Part shown: positions 33,726 through 42,426 of the stretch, in pieces
Numbering within the stretch: position 1 is the stretch's first letter
How the letters are laid out: each line of letters begins with the position of its first letter
Source of the DNA: Acholeplasmataceae bacterium
Lineage (GTDB): Bacteria > Bacillota_I > Bacilli_A > Acholeplasmatales > Acholeplasmataceae
Direction of reading: 5' to 3'
Length of the DNA stretch: 64,000 nt
Assembly: GCA_023230825.1 (NCBI GenBank)
Contig: JALNWO010000001.1
Span: 1 to 64,000 of the forward strand
Translations under genes and position numbers: made by a program
The notes under the pieces: model-generated
Database searches by the model: none
What the model was told of the DNA's origin: nothing
What the model saw: the letters and a program-made list of their open reading frames with translations, nothing else

Positions 33726-34424
33726 ATGCGTGAGATATTGATAGCAGGAGGAATTGAGACTGGACTTGATCCTTACTGGAATAATGTGTCTCTGTTATTA
33801 CCTTTATCTGGCGATGACGGATCTAAACCTCTTTTAGATGCAACAGGAAAAGCTATTACTTACCATGGTTCAGCACAGATAGTAGAGACTCCTTCTAAAT
33901 TTGGAGAGGGTAGTCTTTCTGCATTAACAGCTTCAGACTATCTATCCTTTCAAGGCGGGTCTCCTTTTAATTTCAGTAATAATGATTTCACTATTGAATT
34001 ACAGTTATATGTAAGCTCATCTTCAACAGGTTCTATTCAAGCCATATATGAGGATCGTGTCAATGCAGCGACCGATCTTGTCTGTGCACTTACTTATACT
34101 TCTAATAAACTAACTATGTGGATGTGGATCTATGGTGTTCATGTTACAGCAGTTGGTTCAGGTCTTACCGTACCTCCTAATACATTTAATCACTTAGTCT
34201 GGTGTCGATCAGGTAATACTATTAGAACATTTATAAATGGTGAAATTAATCAAACCTCCACTTATACAGGAACAGCAGGTGGTGGACCAACAGTGCGTTT
34301 ATTAGGAAGTACTTATAGTCAGCCAGTAAATGCTTATGCTAATGATATTAGAGTAACTAAAGGTATAGCTCGCTATATAAGTTCTTTTGATCCTCCAACA
34401 GAACCTTTCCCAATTAATAGTTAA
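33726..34424 (+). CDS. LamG/concanavalin-like domain protein, putative tail adhesin
   Basis: 232 aa. After MREILIAGGIE the sequence reads DPYWNNVSLLLPL, a common lead-in of phage LamG proteins, then strands with SKFGEGSLS, DYLSF and NNDFTIELQLYV, and ends with IRVTKGIARY, typical of the last strand of LamG_3 jelly-rolls. It probably binds carbohydrate at the tail tip. The next gene is another adhesin-like gene, with a G tract. ACGAGG precedes the ATG. The 277 bp upstream hold a possible promoter motif (ACATATAATG near 33522). Confidence 0.78.
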   Translation: MREILIAGGIETGLDPYWNNVSLLLPLSGDDGSKPLLDATGKAITYHGSAQIVETPSKFGEGSLSALTASDYLSFQGGSPFNFSNNDFTIELQLYVSSSSTGSIQAIYEDRVNAATDLVCALTYTSNKLTMWMWIYGVHVTAVGSGLTVPPNTFNHLVWCRSGNTIRTFINGEINQTSTYTGTAGGGPTVRLLGSTYSQPVNAYANDIRVTKGIARYISSFDPPTEPFPINS

Positions 34425-34443
34425 TATAAAAAAGGATTTAGAA

Positions 34444-35141
34444 ATGAGTAAAGAATTAATGTTAATCCAATCCCTAGTTGGTGGAGGGGGGTAACGAATG
34501 GCGATATTGTATTTTACGGTGAGTTAGGTCCGAATTTTTTAACTTATGAAGATCTAAGTCTCCATTTTAATGTTGGGGAAGGGCAGCTTAATACTGGAGT
34601 AGGGGTAAATCACTGGCTTCGGTTCACTATTGATGATAAAGAAATTATAATTAGTAAGGTTAGTGTTAGACGTTCTTTAACATATAAACATCTATACTCG
34701 AAAGGCTTAATCTACGGTACTGATGATGTAGGTCTTTACACCCCTGATGGGTTAGTTGGTGTAAATCAATTAAAGACTATTGTTATTCGAGGACAGGCTT
34801 ACAAATGTCGGTTAATTAGAGGCTGTGATGGCGTTTCTGGGCTTACGACTGGTAATAGTGGTAATGATCCTGTAGGTACATACAACTCTGAATGGAGTCG
34901 ATTATTCTATCCAATAGTTACAGATAAGAAAGACGTTGTGTCTTACCAAGGTCCTATGATTGGTAATTATACCGACGATAGTTTAGAAATGAATGTCCGA
35001 TATAGCTGGTGTCAGGAAGTTCTAAATAGCGGACCTACTACTCAGTCAGTCTTAAGAGGTGGTTTTAGTGTAAGTAGAATGGTTTGGGCAGGTAATGGGA
35101 ATTACAACGTATGGCGACCATGTCTTGAAAAGATTGACTAA
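34444..35141 (+). pseudogene. Adhesin-like gene interrupted at a G tract (possibly phase-variable)
   Basis: ATG 34444, after AAAGGA, encodes MSKELMLIQSLVGGGG and meets TAA at 34492, directly after GGA plus six G (34486-34491). From the tract to 35141 another frame is open without a stop. Adding one G would give a continuous 232-aa protein. The downstream part has GVSGLTTGNSG, SEWSRLFYPI, WCQE, VLRGGFSVSRMV and a final YNVWRPCLEK, resembling C-terminal modules of phage tail and adhesin proteins. Either the gene is in an OFF phase, or this is a sequence error or a decayed gene. Confidence 0.75.
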
Positions 35142-35183
35142 TTATTCTACTGCTGAAATATTTAATTCTAGATTATTTCAATT

Positions 35184-35194
35184 ATATATAACTG
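35184..35194 (+). promoter_or_regulatory. Putative phage promoter, variant ATATATAACTG
   Basis: Context GATTATTTCAATT upstream, as at other copies, 38 bp before ATG 35232. Confidence 0.45.
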
Positions 35195-35231
35195 TTATGA
35201 CGTCACTAGTTAACAACTCAACATTCTTAAG

Positions 35232-35519
35232 GTGTTAAACATGGACTATAGAACAAAGTTGGCTGTAGAGTATATCGAAGATAAAATCAATAAGCTATTA
35301 TTTACAACTGATCCTGATCTTTTTCTTTATCAGGATCAGGGCTTTGCTATTATGCAGCAATGGGATTCTGATACTGTTTCTGGATATGAGCCTACTAATA
35401 GATTCTATGTCTGGGTAATAGCTGAGCGTAAAAGAGTGAGTGCTGAAGATTCACTCCAGAATACCATTAAACAGTTTATTGAAGTTATTGAATCTCAACA
35501 TGAAACTTCCCTTAACTGA
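35232..35519 (+). CDS. Hypothetical protein
   Basis: 95 aa, acidic, mixed fold, TAAGGTG upstream. Overlaps the next gene by 20 bp. Not recognised. Confidence 0.68.
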   Translation: MLNMDYRTKLAVEYIEDKINKLLFTTDPDLFLYQDQGFAIMQQWDSDTVSGYEPTNRFYVWVIAERKRVSAEDSLQNTIKQFIEVIESQHETSLN

Positions 35520-36009
35520 CTTCATTTCTTTTACGCTTTTAAAAAGCTATGAGAATTATTGGAAAGAGAAGTATCTTAAACCAAACCAAGTAGAATTACG
35601 GTCTAGATCTCGATATAGTGCTGTAGACAGATTGAGAGTTCCTGTGCCTGTTCTTATAAGGACTGAACATGGTTCTCTTTTGTTCTCTCTTTCTTCTTCT
35701 CCTCAACGTCAGGTAAAGAACCTAACGAATAAATTAGAGGATTTGAGAGTTAAGGTAATTGAGTATTTAGTTCTTAAGGATTCGGTAACAGAAGAAGTCC
35801 TAGAGTATTATAGAGAACTAAAACAACACGTAAGCTATCATCGCTATCCAACCAACCACTACTTAAGAAACTTTTATATTATCTCACTTCTAGAGTCAGG
35901 CTTTACACTTATTAACGCTAACTTAGGAAGAGGAGTCGATATAGAACAACTTCTTAAACAATACCCTACACAATTCAAGGATTACTTTGGTAATCTTAGT
36001 AGTAATTGA
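35500..36009 (+). CDS. Hypothetical protein, distant paralogue of the next gene
   Basis: 169 aa from ATG 35500. The frame is open upstream into the previous gene, but the longer start has no ribosome binding site. The segment from LLFSLSSSP through a VTEE and YYREL motif and the final QYPTQ parallels the protein at 36124, suggesting distant paralogy. Function unknown. Confidence 0.66.
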   Translation: MKLPLTDFISFTLLKSYENYWKEKYLKPNQVELRSRSRYSAVDRLRVPVPVLIRTEHGSLLFSLSSSPQRQVKNLTNKLEDLRVKVIEYLVLKDSVTEEVLEYYRELKQHVSYHRYPTNHYLRNFYIISLLESGFTLINANLGRGVDIEQLLKQYPTQFKDYFGNLSSN

Positions 36010-36017
36010 AAAACATA

Positions 36018-36041
36018 ATAGAGCTTCCTAAGAAGCTCTAT
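36018..36041 (+). terminator. Hairpin terminator
   Basis: ATAGAGCTTC, loop CTAA, GAAGCTCTAT, followed by TTATGCC. Confidence 0.75.
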
Positions 36042-36123
36042 TTATGCCCTATTTATAGATAAGCATTTCAACAGTAAACCCTTTCTAACTATAGAGTAAT
36101 CAAAAGGAGCAAAGGTACTCAAC

Positions 36124-36639
36124 ATGAAGGTAGTTATCAACTCTTTTAAAACCATCGATGAGTTCGAAGTACATTGTACTAAGATGATTCCTCGACTAAC
36201 GAGATTCAAGCATTCAGAACTACGATTGAATGCTAAAATGGCTGTCTTTGTCAAAACAGATAGAGATATCTTTACCTTATCATTCACACAAGTTCCTGTT
36301 AAGCAAATGAAAACGCTACTTAACAGAATGGATATGTTCGATGTTCCAGTAAATGAACTAGGTTATCTAGAAGTTACTGTAACTGAAGAGGATGTGGAAG
36401 AGTATCCTGAGTATTTCTCACACTCTACCTCAAAGGTAATAACTTCAAGAGATAAGCATGACTACACTATTCCTTGTGAAGCACCTTTTCATACACTCGT
36501 AGCAAAGAAAGCTTTCTTTTTAGAATACCTTTTAAAAGAAGGTCATCTTGTTGCTAAAGCAGGTGTTCAAACAGGAGGTAGTTATTACCATCGCTTGTCT
36601 AAACAATATCCCAAACAACTCGTTAGTGGTTATCGATAA
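36124..36639 (+). CDS. Hypothetical protein, distant paralogue of the preceding gene
   Basis: 171 aa. FTLSFTQVP, TVTEEDVEEYPEYF and KQYPKQL parallel the gene at 35500. Followed by two more unknown genes with short gaps (36651, 37069). Function unknown. Confidence 0.68.
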   Translation: MKVVINSFKTIDEFEVHCTKMIPRLTRFKHSELRLNAKMAVFVKTDRDIFTLSFTQVPVKQMKTLLNRMDMFDVPVNELGYLEVTVTEEDVEEYPEYFSHSTSKVITSRDKHDYTIPCEAPFHTLVAKKAFFLEYLLKEGHLVAKAGVQTGGSYYHRLSKQYPKQLVSGYR

Positions 36640-36650
36640 GGAAATAAGTC

Positions 36651-37055
36651 ATGAATAAAATCAAACTAGTAAAGAAGCGGGATGTAGAGTTCATAGACTT
36701 TACAAGTATTAGGACAAGAATCATCGAAAAGGAGGGGAAGAGTCTAATCTTACATCTTAACCATTCTTACACTGAGGATGACAGATATGTTGTCATTTAC
36801 CATAATGACTCCGTTTTTCCTATCTTACATTTCTCAGCGACTTGTCAGGTTAGTCAAGTAACTGAAAAAGGATTCTCTGCATACGGTACGATGGTATTGA
36901 GAGAAGGACAATGGGGATTCAAAGCTATTGATTCCTCCTTTTATGAAATCTATCACATTCCACATCTACCAGAATGGGAGCGATTAGAAGAAGCAGAACT
37001 TGAAGTCGCTGAGAAGTATCTATCTCAATGCGATCTTTCTGAATTCTTAGACTAA
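36651..37055 (+). CDS. Hypothetical protein
   Basis: 134 aa, strand-rich first 100 residues and acidic helical C-terminus. AAGGAAAT upstream. Not recognised. Confidence 0.68.
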   Translation: MNKIKLVKKRDVEFIDFTSIRTRIIEKEGKSLILHLNHSYTEDDRYVVIYHNDSVFPILHFSATCQVSQVTEKGFSAYGTMVLREGQWGFKAIDSSFYEIYHIPHLPEWERLEEAELEVAEKYLSQCDLSEFLD

Positions 37056-37068
37056 AAGAGGAAGGGTG

Positions 37069-37551
37069 ATGTTTATTTTAAAGAAGACACTTCATGCTGA
37101 GATTCAGTTAGCTGAGTTCAGAGGCTATCATAAAGCAAGAGAAGATCTGATTAAGGAGAAAGAAACATATGCTGAATTTGATCGTCAGCAATTACTGAAC
37201 ACCTTCATTATTGGTGTAAGTAATGAGTATGAAAATCCTTATATTGGTAAGGTTGTTGATTTCTTTTCTTCTGATCCAGTTATTTGGGACTTTGTAACAA
37301 ATACTGAATTTGTTTTTATGGGCGCTTTTAAACCCTATACCAAACAGCTATTTGAAGCCTTATTGAAACTCTCTCCTGAAGAACGCGCAGCAGTTATGTT
37401 CGTCAATCTGTATAAGGGTAAAGAAGTCTCTTTCAATAAGGTATTGCGTCCTGATACTGCTATACTCTCTCCTGATGAAATCAAACATACCTTAATGACA
37501 AATGGTTATGATTGGGAGAAAGGCGTAGGAAATCCCACCATTTCAAAATAA
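37069..37551 (+). CDS. Hypothetical protein
   Basis: 160 aa from ATG 37069 (AGAGGAAGG upstream); GTG 37066 is an alternative. Helical with a hydrophobic centre (EFVFMGAFKPYTKQLFEALL). Not recognised. Confidence 0.68.
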   Translation: MFILKKTLHAEIQLAEFRGYHKAREDLIKEKETYAEFDRQQLLNTFIIGVSNEYENPYIGKVVDFFSSDPVIWDFVTNTEFVFMGAFKPYTKQLFEALLKLSPEERAAVMFVNLYKGKEVSFNKVLRPDTAILSPDEIKHTLMTNGYDWEKGVGNPTISK

Positions 37552-37574
37552 TTAGGAATACTGTCTAAAGGTAT

Positions 37575-37585
37575 ACATATAACTA
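37575..37585 (+). promoter_or_regulatory. Putative phage promoter motif ACATATAACTA
   Basis: Exact copy, 34 bp before the gene at 37619. It is flanked by GTCTAAAG and CTTTAGAC, which form an 8-bp inverted repeat around the motif. Confidence 0.5.
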
Positions 37586-37618
37586 TCTTTAGACAGTGTC
37601 TATAAATAGGAGATTACA

Positions 37619-37831
37619 ATGAAACGTTTAATTAGAACAAGTCTGGAGTCTTTTAGAACTTTAGATTATTTCACTTTAGTTAAAGAGGAGCAAACCATAT
37701 TACCTAATACAGAAGAAGTTAAAGAAAACATTTGGGTATATCGTGACCCAATGGGAGTGTTTATCGACTGGCACAACCATATGAGAGATCTAGCACTACG
37801 TCATGATTTACGACGCAACTTTGAGTTCTAA
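37619..37831 (+). CDS. Hypothetical small protein
   Basis: 70 aa, ATAGGAG upstream. Basic N-terminus and aromatic centre (IWVYRDPMGVFIDWHNHM). Not recognised. Confidence 0.62.
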   Translation: MKRLIRTSLESFRTLDYFTLVKEEQTILPNTEEVKENIWVYRDPMGVFIDWHNHMRDLALRHDLRRNFEF

Positions 37832-37900
37832 TTTAAAGGAGTTTACTTTGAACTTCCTACAGTTAGTAGCTCTAAGAATAGATAATTCAATCAACGGCAT

Positions 37901-37926
37901 AAAGAGAGGGAATAATCCCTCTCTTT
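37901..37926. terminator. Bidirectional hairpin terminator between convergent genes
   Basis: AAAGAGAGGGA, loop ATAA, TCCCTCTCTTT. A and T runs on both sides serve the plus gene to the left and the minus gene to the right. Confidence 0.75.
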
Positions 37927-37944
37927 AAATAGACTTACTTAACC

Positions 37945-38193
37945 TTAAGGATTCTCAGGATCTGGAACTGGATCAGGATCAGGTTCATCATCACCAGGAA
38001 CTTCCGTATCATCATCACCGTCTTCAAAACCAGCTTTCTCATAAAGTTCAGGATACAGAACTTCATTAAGAGGAGCTAGCGTATTACCAGCACGACGATA
38101 GACAGTTTTCTTTTCTTCACTACTCCAAATAAATGGGAATACTAGTGCTTTAAGATCAGCTTGTCTGCGCCATGGTCGAATAGTTGCAGCCAT
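37945..38193 (-). CDS. Hypothetical small protein with acidic Pro-Asp tail
   Basis: 82 aa on the minus strand, one of few such genes here. AGAAGG lies 7 bp before its ATG. The first 55 residues are mixed and basic, and the C-terminal part is a DDD/DPDPDP-rich tail. A shared terminator lies at its 3' end. Function unknown. Confidence 0.6.
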   Translation of the reverse strand: MAATIRPWRRQADLKALVFPFIWSSEEKKTVYRRAGNTLAPLNEVLYPELYEKAGFEDGDDDTEVPGDDEPDPDPVPDPENP

Positions 38194-38312
38194 ATAAACA
38201 CCTTCTTAACATGTTAAAAAATAATGAGAGGTTATATTTCTCAAAAGATTCAGCCTAGTTGTGTTTGAAATAGTGTTTTTAATTAGAAGTTAAAAAGAAC
38301 TTTATTTTAAGT

Positions 38313-38323
38313 ACATATCACTA
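38313..38323 (+). promoter_or_regulatory. Putative phage promoter motif ACATATCACTA
   Basis: Exact copy of the C variant, 47 bp before the gene at 38370. Confidence 0.5.
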
Positions 38324-38369
38324 TATTGACAAAGGTTATTACTCATTTAACTCTCCTAGGAGAAGAATA

Positions 38370-38675
38370 ATGTCAGTCTGGCTAAAGATGGATGCTGAGA
38401 AACAAAGCGTCGTAGGTAAATTCATTGAACGTGCTTATTATGGTAGAGGTGAATTGCGTTCTTTAATTGACCTAGCACCCAACAGACAAGGTCATCCTGA
38501 TGATGGTAGGTGTCATTCTCTTAGACTAAGTGGTAAAGCAGAAGATCTTCTTCCTTGGTTAGAGTTGTTTGAAGAACTCACCAAAACAAACCTATCTGAG
38601 ATTAAGAAAGAATTACGAGATGGAAGGGAAGTTATTACTGCTAGAGTATTACATCCTTCTTTGTTCATGAATTAG
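38370..38675 (+). CDS. Hypothetical protein
   Basis: 101 aa, helical with basic patches, AGGAGAAG upstream. Not recognised. Confidence 0.66.
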   Translation: MSVWLKMDAEKQSVVGKFIERAYYGRGELRSLIDLAPNRQGHPDDGRCHSLRLSGKAEDLLPWLELFEELTKTNLSEIKKELRDGREVITARVLHPSLFMN

Positions 38676-38709
38676 TTTTTAGTATCTTCTATGTATGGAG
38701 ACTTTACCT

Positions 38710-38916
38710 ATGGGTCACCGCATTATCATTCTTCCTTTTGAAGAAGCTGTTTCAACAGCAGTAAAACAAAACATTGAGTACGACAAAAGCATTGGTATTT
38801 ATAACGAAGGCAATGAAGATATTTACCGAGAAGAAGCCATCTTTCTGTTAACGGTCTTAGGGGAGAATTTCCTCCCGGAAGACCCATCAATCCCTCACAT
38901 CAAAGTAAAGAAATGA
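38710..38916 (+). CDS. Hypothetical small acidic protein
   Basis: 68 aa from ATG 38710, chosen for TGGAG upstream over in-frame ATG 38695. The stop overlaps the next ATG (ATGA). Not recognised. Confidence 0.6.
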   Translation: MGHRIIILPFEEAVSTAVKQNIEYDKSIGIYNEGNEDIYREEAIFLLTVLGENFLPEDPSIPHIKVKK

Positions 38917-39155
38917 GAAAATACTTTAAAGCAGAAACACACGAAGAACATTTGGAACGTCTCCGCAGTCAATATCCTGGTAGGTATATCTATTGGGAGA
39001 AATCTAGAGAAGTCCCTAAAGGAGAAGTCTTTAAAAACTGGACTAAGATCTTTAACGAACGAGAAGCTAAACGACTATCTTCTCAAGTAGATAAAGATTT
39101 TAAGACCTACCTTGAAGCAGCAAAACTATCTGAAGATGGTAAAGCTTTAGCGTAA
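38913..39155 (+). CDS. Hypothetical small charged protein
   Basis: 80 aa, basic N-terminal half, helical, starts in an ATGA overlap with the preceding stop. Not recognised. Confidence 0.62.
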   Translation: MRKYFKAETHEEHLERLRSQYPGRYIYWEKSREVPKGEVFKNWTKIFNEREAKRLSSQVDKDFKTYLEAAKLSEDGKALA

Positions 39156-39169
39156 GAAAAGGAAAAAGT

Positions 39170-39529
39170 GTGGAAGCTATTAAAAAATCTAAATACATTC
39201 TAGCTTCATATTGTCAAGATATGAAGGTAGGGCAGAAAAAACCTATTATATTTGATACGGATAAAGGAGAGTATATCTATATCGAAGATGTAGGTTATGT
39301 ACTAAAGAAAGAAGTAGAGTGTGGTATTATTAATTATGTCTTCCTATACCACATGGAAAAGCATCGCCAGCGCTTTAAAGTAAAAGTCGTCGGTAATGGG
39401 GAAAATAAAAGAACTATTGCAGTGAGGACGAAAAATAAGGCTTGGTTTATTAAGCTTTATAAAATCCCTGCTGAACTTATCAATGATAGAAAAGTTGTCC
39501 AGTATCCACGACACTTCATCATTTACTAA
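39170..39529 (+). CDS. Hypothetical protein
   Basis: 119 aa, GTG start after AAAAGGAAA. Basic, strand-rich, no motif recognised. Ends a short operon begun at 38370. Confidence 0.65.
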   Translation: MEAIKKSKYILASYCQDMKVGQKKPIIFDTDKGEYIYIEDVGYVLKKEVECGIINYVFLYHMEKHRQRFKVKVVGNGENKRTIAVRTKNKAWFIKLYKIPAELINDRKVVQYPRHFIIY

Positions 39530-39541
39530 TAATTAAATAAG

Positions 39542-39572
39542 TAAAAGGGGTTTGAGGCAGCCTCTTTTTTTT
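39542..39572 (+). terminator. Rho-independent terminator
   Basis: AAAGGGG and CCTCTTT pair around TTTGAGGCAG, followed by a long T run. Confidence 0.55.
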
Positions 39573-39646
39573 AATTTTTAATTATTAGTTCCATCATATG
39601 GATTTTCGATAGTCCTATCTTTAACACTAATTTAACGACAAACAAG

Positions 39647-39859
39647 ATGAACCTTATTAACTTGAACGAAAAAGCGATTACCAATATCAAGATTGGTGAT
39701 GAAGTACGATCCTATCTCACGCATGATATTGGTACAATCAGTGAAGTTGATCTGGAAAATAAGACTATCAGTATTAGTTGGGCTAATGGTCATGAGAGTT
39801 CTGAAGTAGCTCATAACAGACTAAAGACTGTTGGTTACGTTAATAAAGTTTCAAACTAA
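39647..39859 (+). CDS. Small SH3/KOW-like protein
   Basis: 70 aa. ITNIKIGDEVRSYL, then HDIGTISEVDLENKTISISW has the strand-turn pattern of a small SH3/KOW-like barrel. The fold is by pattern only. Function unknown. No ribosome binding site is obvious before the ATG. Confidence 0.55.
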   Translation: MNLINLNEKAITNIKIGDEVRSYLTHDIGTISEVDLENKTISISWANGHESSEVAHNRLKTVGYVNKVSN

Positions 39860-39873
39860 ACTACCAAAGAGTT

Positions 39874-39901
39874 TACAGGGGTCTTTTTAGACTCCTGTAT
39901 T
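39874..39901 (+). terminator. Hairpin terminator
   Basis: ACAGGGGTCT and AGACTCCTGT around TTT, followed by ATTATGCC. Confidence 0.65.
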
Positions 39902-40016
39902 ATGCCTTAGTTTTATTTTTTTATCCAGTTGAGCTAATATATAGGTTAGTTTAATTTGAACATATATCATTATTATAATAAGCTAATAGAATTATAAGAA
40001 ACAAAAGGAACTTAAC

Positions 40017-40193
40017 ATGAAAGAGTATAAATACTTTAAAAGTGATCTAGATGACTTTATAGCTTTCATCATTGCTGCTTCAGCATCAGTAATATTTATC
40101 TTAATGCTGGTGTTTAACTTAGGTGTTAGACACGATGTTAAAATGAAACCTGGTACAGAAATTAGAGCTGAGAAAAAAGAAAATGGAAACTAA
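40017..40193 (+). CDS. Small single-pass membrane protein (58 aa)
   Basis: AAAAGGAA precedes ATG 40017. About 13 charged residues, a 24-residue hydrophobic segment (FIAFIIAASASVIFILMLVF), then a charged C-terminus. The 3' end overlaps the next gene by 11 bp. A motif ACATATATCATTA lies near 39960. Function unknown. Confidence 0.65.
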   Translation: MKEYKYFKSDLDDFIAFIIAASASVIFILMLVFNLGVRHDVKMKPGTEIRAEKKENGN

Positions 40194-40563
40194 ACAATTC
40201 ACACAAGAAGAACAACTTCTATTAAAGAGAAAGACAGAAGTCCTTGACTTTCTCACTAAGTACTTTAATCTACTACCTGTAATGAATGGTAAGTATACAA
40301 CTACTATTTCTGATGTAGTAAGGATTGTGAAGCCAGTATTTATTGATTTAGTTAATGGTAGTCCTAAAGAAGAGTTTTCCTTAACCCTTCATAAAGACAG
40401 TAATCTACTTTCTTTTCTAGTAGTTGTAATGGATACAATTAAAGAGCGTTTTTCTTTTCTATCGATTAAAGAAGAGAGAATAGATAAAACTGATGCTGTT
40501 GTTGAGATTTCATACACAGTTTCTTTTACTGATGAGGTAGAAGATGACTCAATTAAAGAGTAA
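40183..40563 (+). CDS. Hypothetical protein
   Basis: 126 aa, helical, overlaps both neighbours (11 bp upstream, 20 bp downstream), indicating translational coupling. Not recognised. Confidence 0.67.
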   Translation: METKQFTQEEQLLLKRKTEVLDFLTKYFNLLPVMNGKYTTTISDVVRIVKPVFIDLVNGSPKEEFSLTLHKDSNLLSFLVVVMDTIKERFSFLSIKEERIDKTDAVVEISYTVSFTDEVEDDSIKE

Positions 40564-41260
40564 ACATAAAGTCGTTTATTGTTACACAGAACATGCTTTT
40601 ATTAGTGACAACTATACTCTTATTAAAGCAGTTATTGATAATGAAGTTTTGTGTAAAGTATTGAAAGATAGTTTGGGATTTGATGAAGGTTTTGTTAATG
40701 CCATTAAAGGGATGAAAGATGTAAAAATTCGTTCTTTAGATGACTATACTAAGAACAGGGAGTTAAATAGAGTATATACTCATATTTGTCATTGCATCCC
40801 AAGACATCATCCCGAATTTGTTAAAGTGGTAGAAGGACTCAAAAATTCTTCATTCACTGTAAAAGAAATTGAAGGCAATCAATACACTATCGCCAACCTA
40901 ATAAATAATTATGAATTTGTCATAGAGCAAAGCGATCTCATTACTATCATTCCTGAAGGTAATGAAGCTCCTTATGAGCGTCGAGTAGTATGTGCTGCTA
41001 ATAAGTCTACTAATACAGATAAGATGGTAACTAGTGCTCGTCATCACGACATTAATATGAACGAGATGATTAAACTCATTCATGAGTTAGAAACGTTGAA
41101 AAACGAACCTGTCTCTGACTTTAAATTACAGGGATTTGTTGATCAGCATAATGTCTTTATGACTAGAGAAGAAGCTAAGGCTCTTGCTGTAGGGAATCAA
41201 CAGATTCGTCGTAAAGTAGGTGGTGATGAAGAAAGACTCTATAGTGAGAACCTTTACTAA
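40544..41260 (+). CDS. Hypothetical protein
   Basis: 238 aa with several His and Cys (CHCIPRHHPEF), which could bind metal, but no family recognised. Starts within the preceding gene after GAGGTAGAAG. Confidence 0.68.
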   Translation: MTQLKSKHKVVYCYTEHAFISDNYTLIKAVIDNEVLCKVLKDSLGFDEGFVNAIKGMKDVKIRSLDDYTKNRELNRVYTHICHCIPRHHPEFVKVVEGLKNSSFTVKEIEGNQYTIANLINNYEFVIEQSDLITIIPEGNEAPYERRVVCAANKSTNTDKMVTSARHHDINMNEMIKLIHELETLKNEPVSDFKLQGFVDQHNVFMTREEAKALAVGNQQIRRKVGGDEERLYSENLY

Positions 41261-41265
41261 CATAA

Positions 41266-41553
41266 ATGAGAAAAACAATGTTAATTAAAGACGCTGTTAA
41301 ATATTTGGAAGTAGGTCGTAACTATGTTAAACCCAAAGGAGATTCTTTCAACAACAGTACTTTCTACTTTTTAACAGAAGAAGGGTTAAACTGGTGCTAT
41401 GCTGGTTCTGTAGGAGGAATAGTAAAAGGAAAGGACTTAGATAAACTCTTAAGTAACTCTTTCGATATCTATGCTGTCTATAGTGAGAGGAATGACTATT
41501 CCATTATCGAAGAACCAGACATTAAGCTAAACTTTGTCGACTTATTAAAATAG
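41266..41553 (+). CDS. Hypothetical protein
   Basis: 95 aa, mixed fold, starts 5 bp after the previous stop. Not recognised. Confidence 0.64.
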   Translation: MRKTMLIKDAVKYLEVGRNYVKPKGDSFNNSTFYFLTEEGLNWCYAGSVGGIVKGKDLDKLLSNSFDIYAVYSERNDYSIIEEPDIKLNFVDLLK

Positions 41554-41566
41554 TAGAGTGATTAAA

Positions 41567-42121
41567 ATGGCATCCATCTTTACTGACTCCTTTTTCGATA
41601 ACTTTATCGATTACCCTGGTTGGAATATCTCAGAGAATCCTTTACCATTAGGAACTCTCTACGATTATATCTCCAGTACTTTTCTAGATGGCTTTATTAA
41701 TTATGTAAATATTAAGAAAGCTTACCTTATTCAACGGTATAGATCACCCGGAGATATTATCCCTTTGGAACAACTGCAACCTTATCGACAATCTAACTCC
41801 GTAGTATTACCAGATAGGGATTTAACTGTCGAAGAAGTATTTGAGTTATATACACAAAAAGATATCAATATCCATACCAAGATTAGTACATTTAGAGATG
41901 ACGTAGTTATTCTATCTCAAGCACTCAGTAATCCTAAGTGCTGGATCTACTTCTATTACGATATGGATTGTAGCGATTGCAGTATAGGTAGGTTTGAGAC
42001 TGATGAGCCTGAAGAAGTTGTTATAGTTAAACTAGAGCAACACCTAGAAAGCTTTAATAACACCAAAGGACCCTTTAAAGAAATCCCTCTCCATTTCTTT
42101 AAAGGATGGATATCTTCCTAA
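41567..42121 (+). CDS. Hypothetical protein
   Basis: 184 aa from ATG 41567; GTG 41558 is an in-frame alternative. Acidic, aromatic-rich (IYFYYDMDCSDCS). Not recognised. Confidence 0.66.
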   Translation: MASIFTDSFFDNFIDYPGWNISENPLPLGTLYDYISSTFLDGFINYVNIKKAYLIQRYRSPGDIIPLEQLQPYRQSNSVVLPDRDLTVEEVFELYTQKDINIHTKISTFRDDVVILSQALSNPKCWIYFYYDMDCSDCSIGRFETDEPEEVVIVKLEQHLESFNNTKGPFKEIPLHFFKGWISS

Positions 42122-42148
42122 GTAACTATTAAGAGAATAGGTATCTAA

Positions 42149-42421
42149 ATGGATGACATAATTAAAGCACTAGATATTTCTGAAAAAGAATTACCTATAG
42201 CTAATCAACTCTTTGCTAACTATATTGAATTTATAAGGAAGATGGAAGCTAGTGAGTATAAAGACGCTAGTATCTATCTATCTAGATGTCGATTTACTGA
42301 AAGTAAATTAGAACAAGAAACAGTAGCTAAGATAAGAACACTTTTTAAATATCCAGAAGAATTAAAAAGCATTAATAACCTTTACCTTAATAGCGAATTA
42401 ATAGTAGAATTATATAAATAA
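42149..42421 (+). CDS. Hypothetical protein
   Basis: 90 aa, helical, starts after a weak AATAGGTAT ribosome binding site. Not recognised. The next gene starts 5 bp after its stop. Confidence 0.62.
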   Translation: MDDIIKALDISEKELPIANQLFANYIEFIRKMEASEYKDASIYLSRCRFTESKLEQETVAKIRTLFKYPEELKSINNLYLNSELIVELYK

Positions 42422-42426
42422 AAAAT

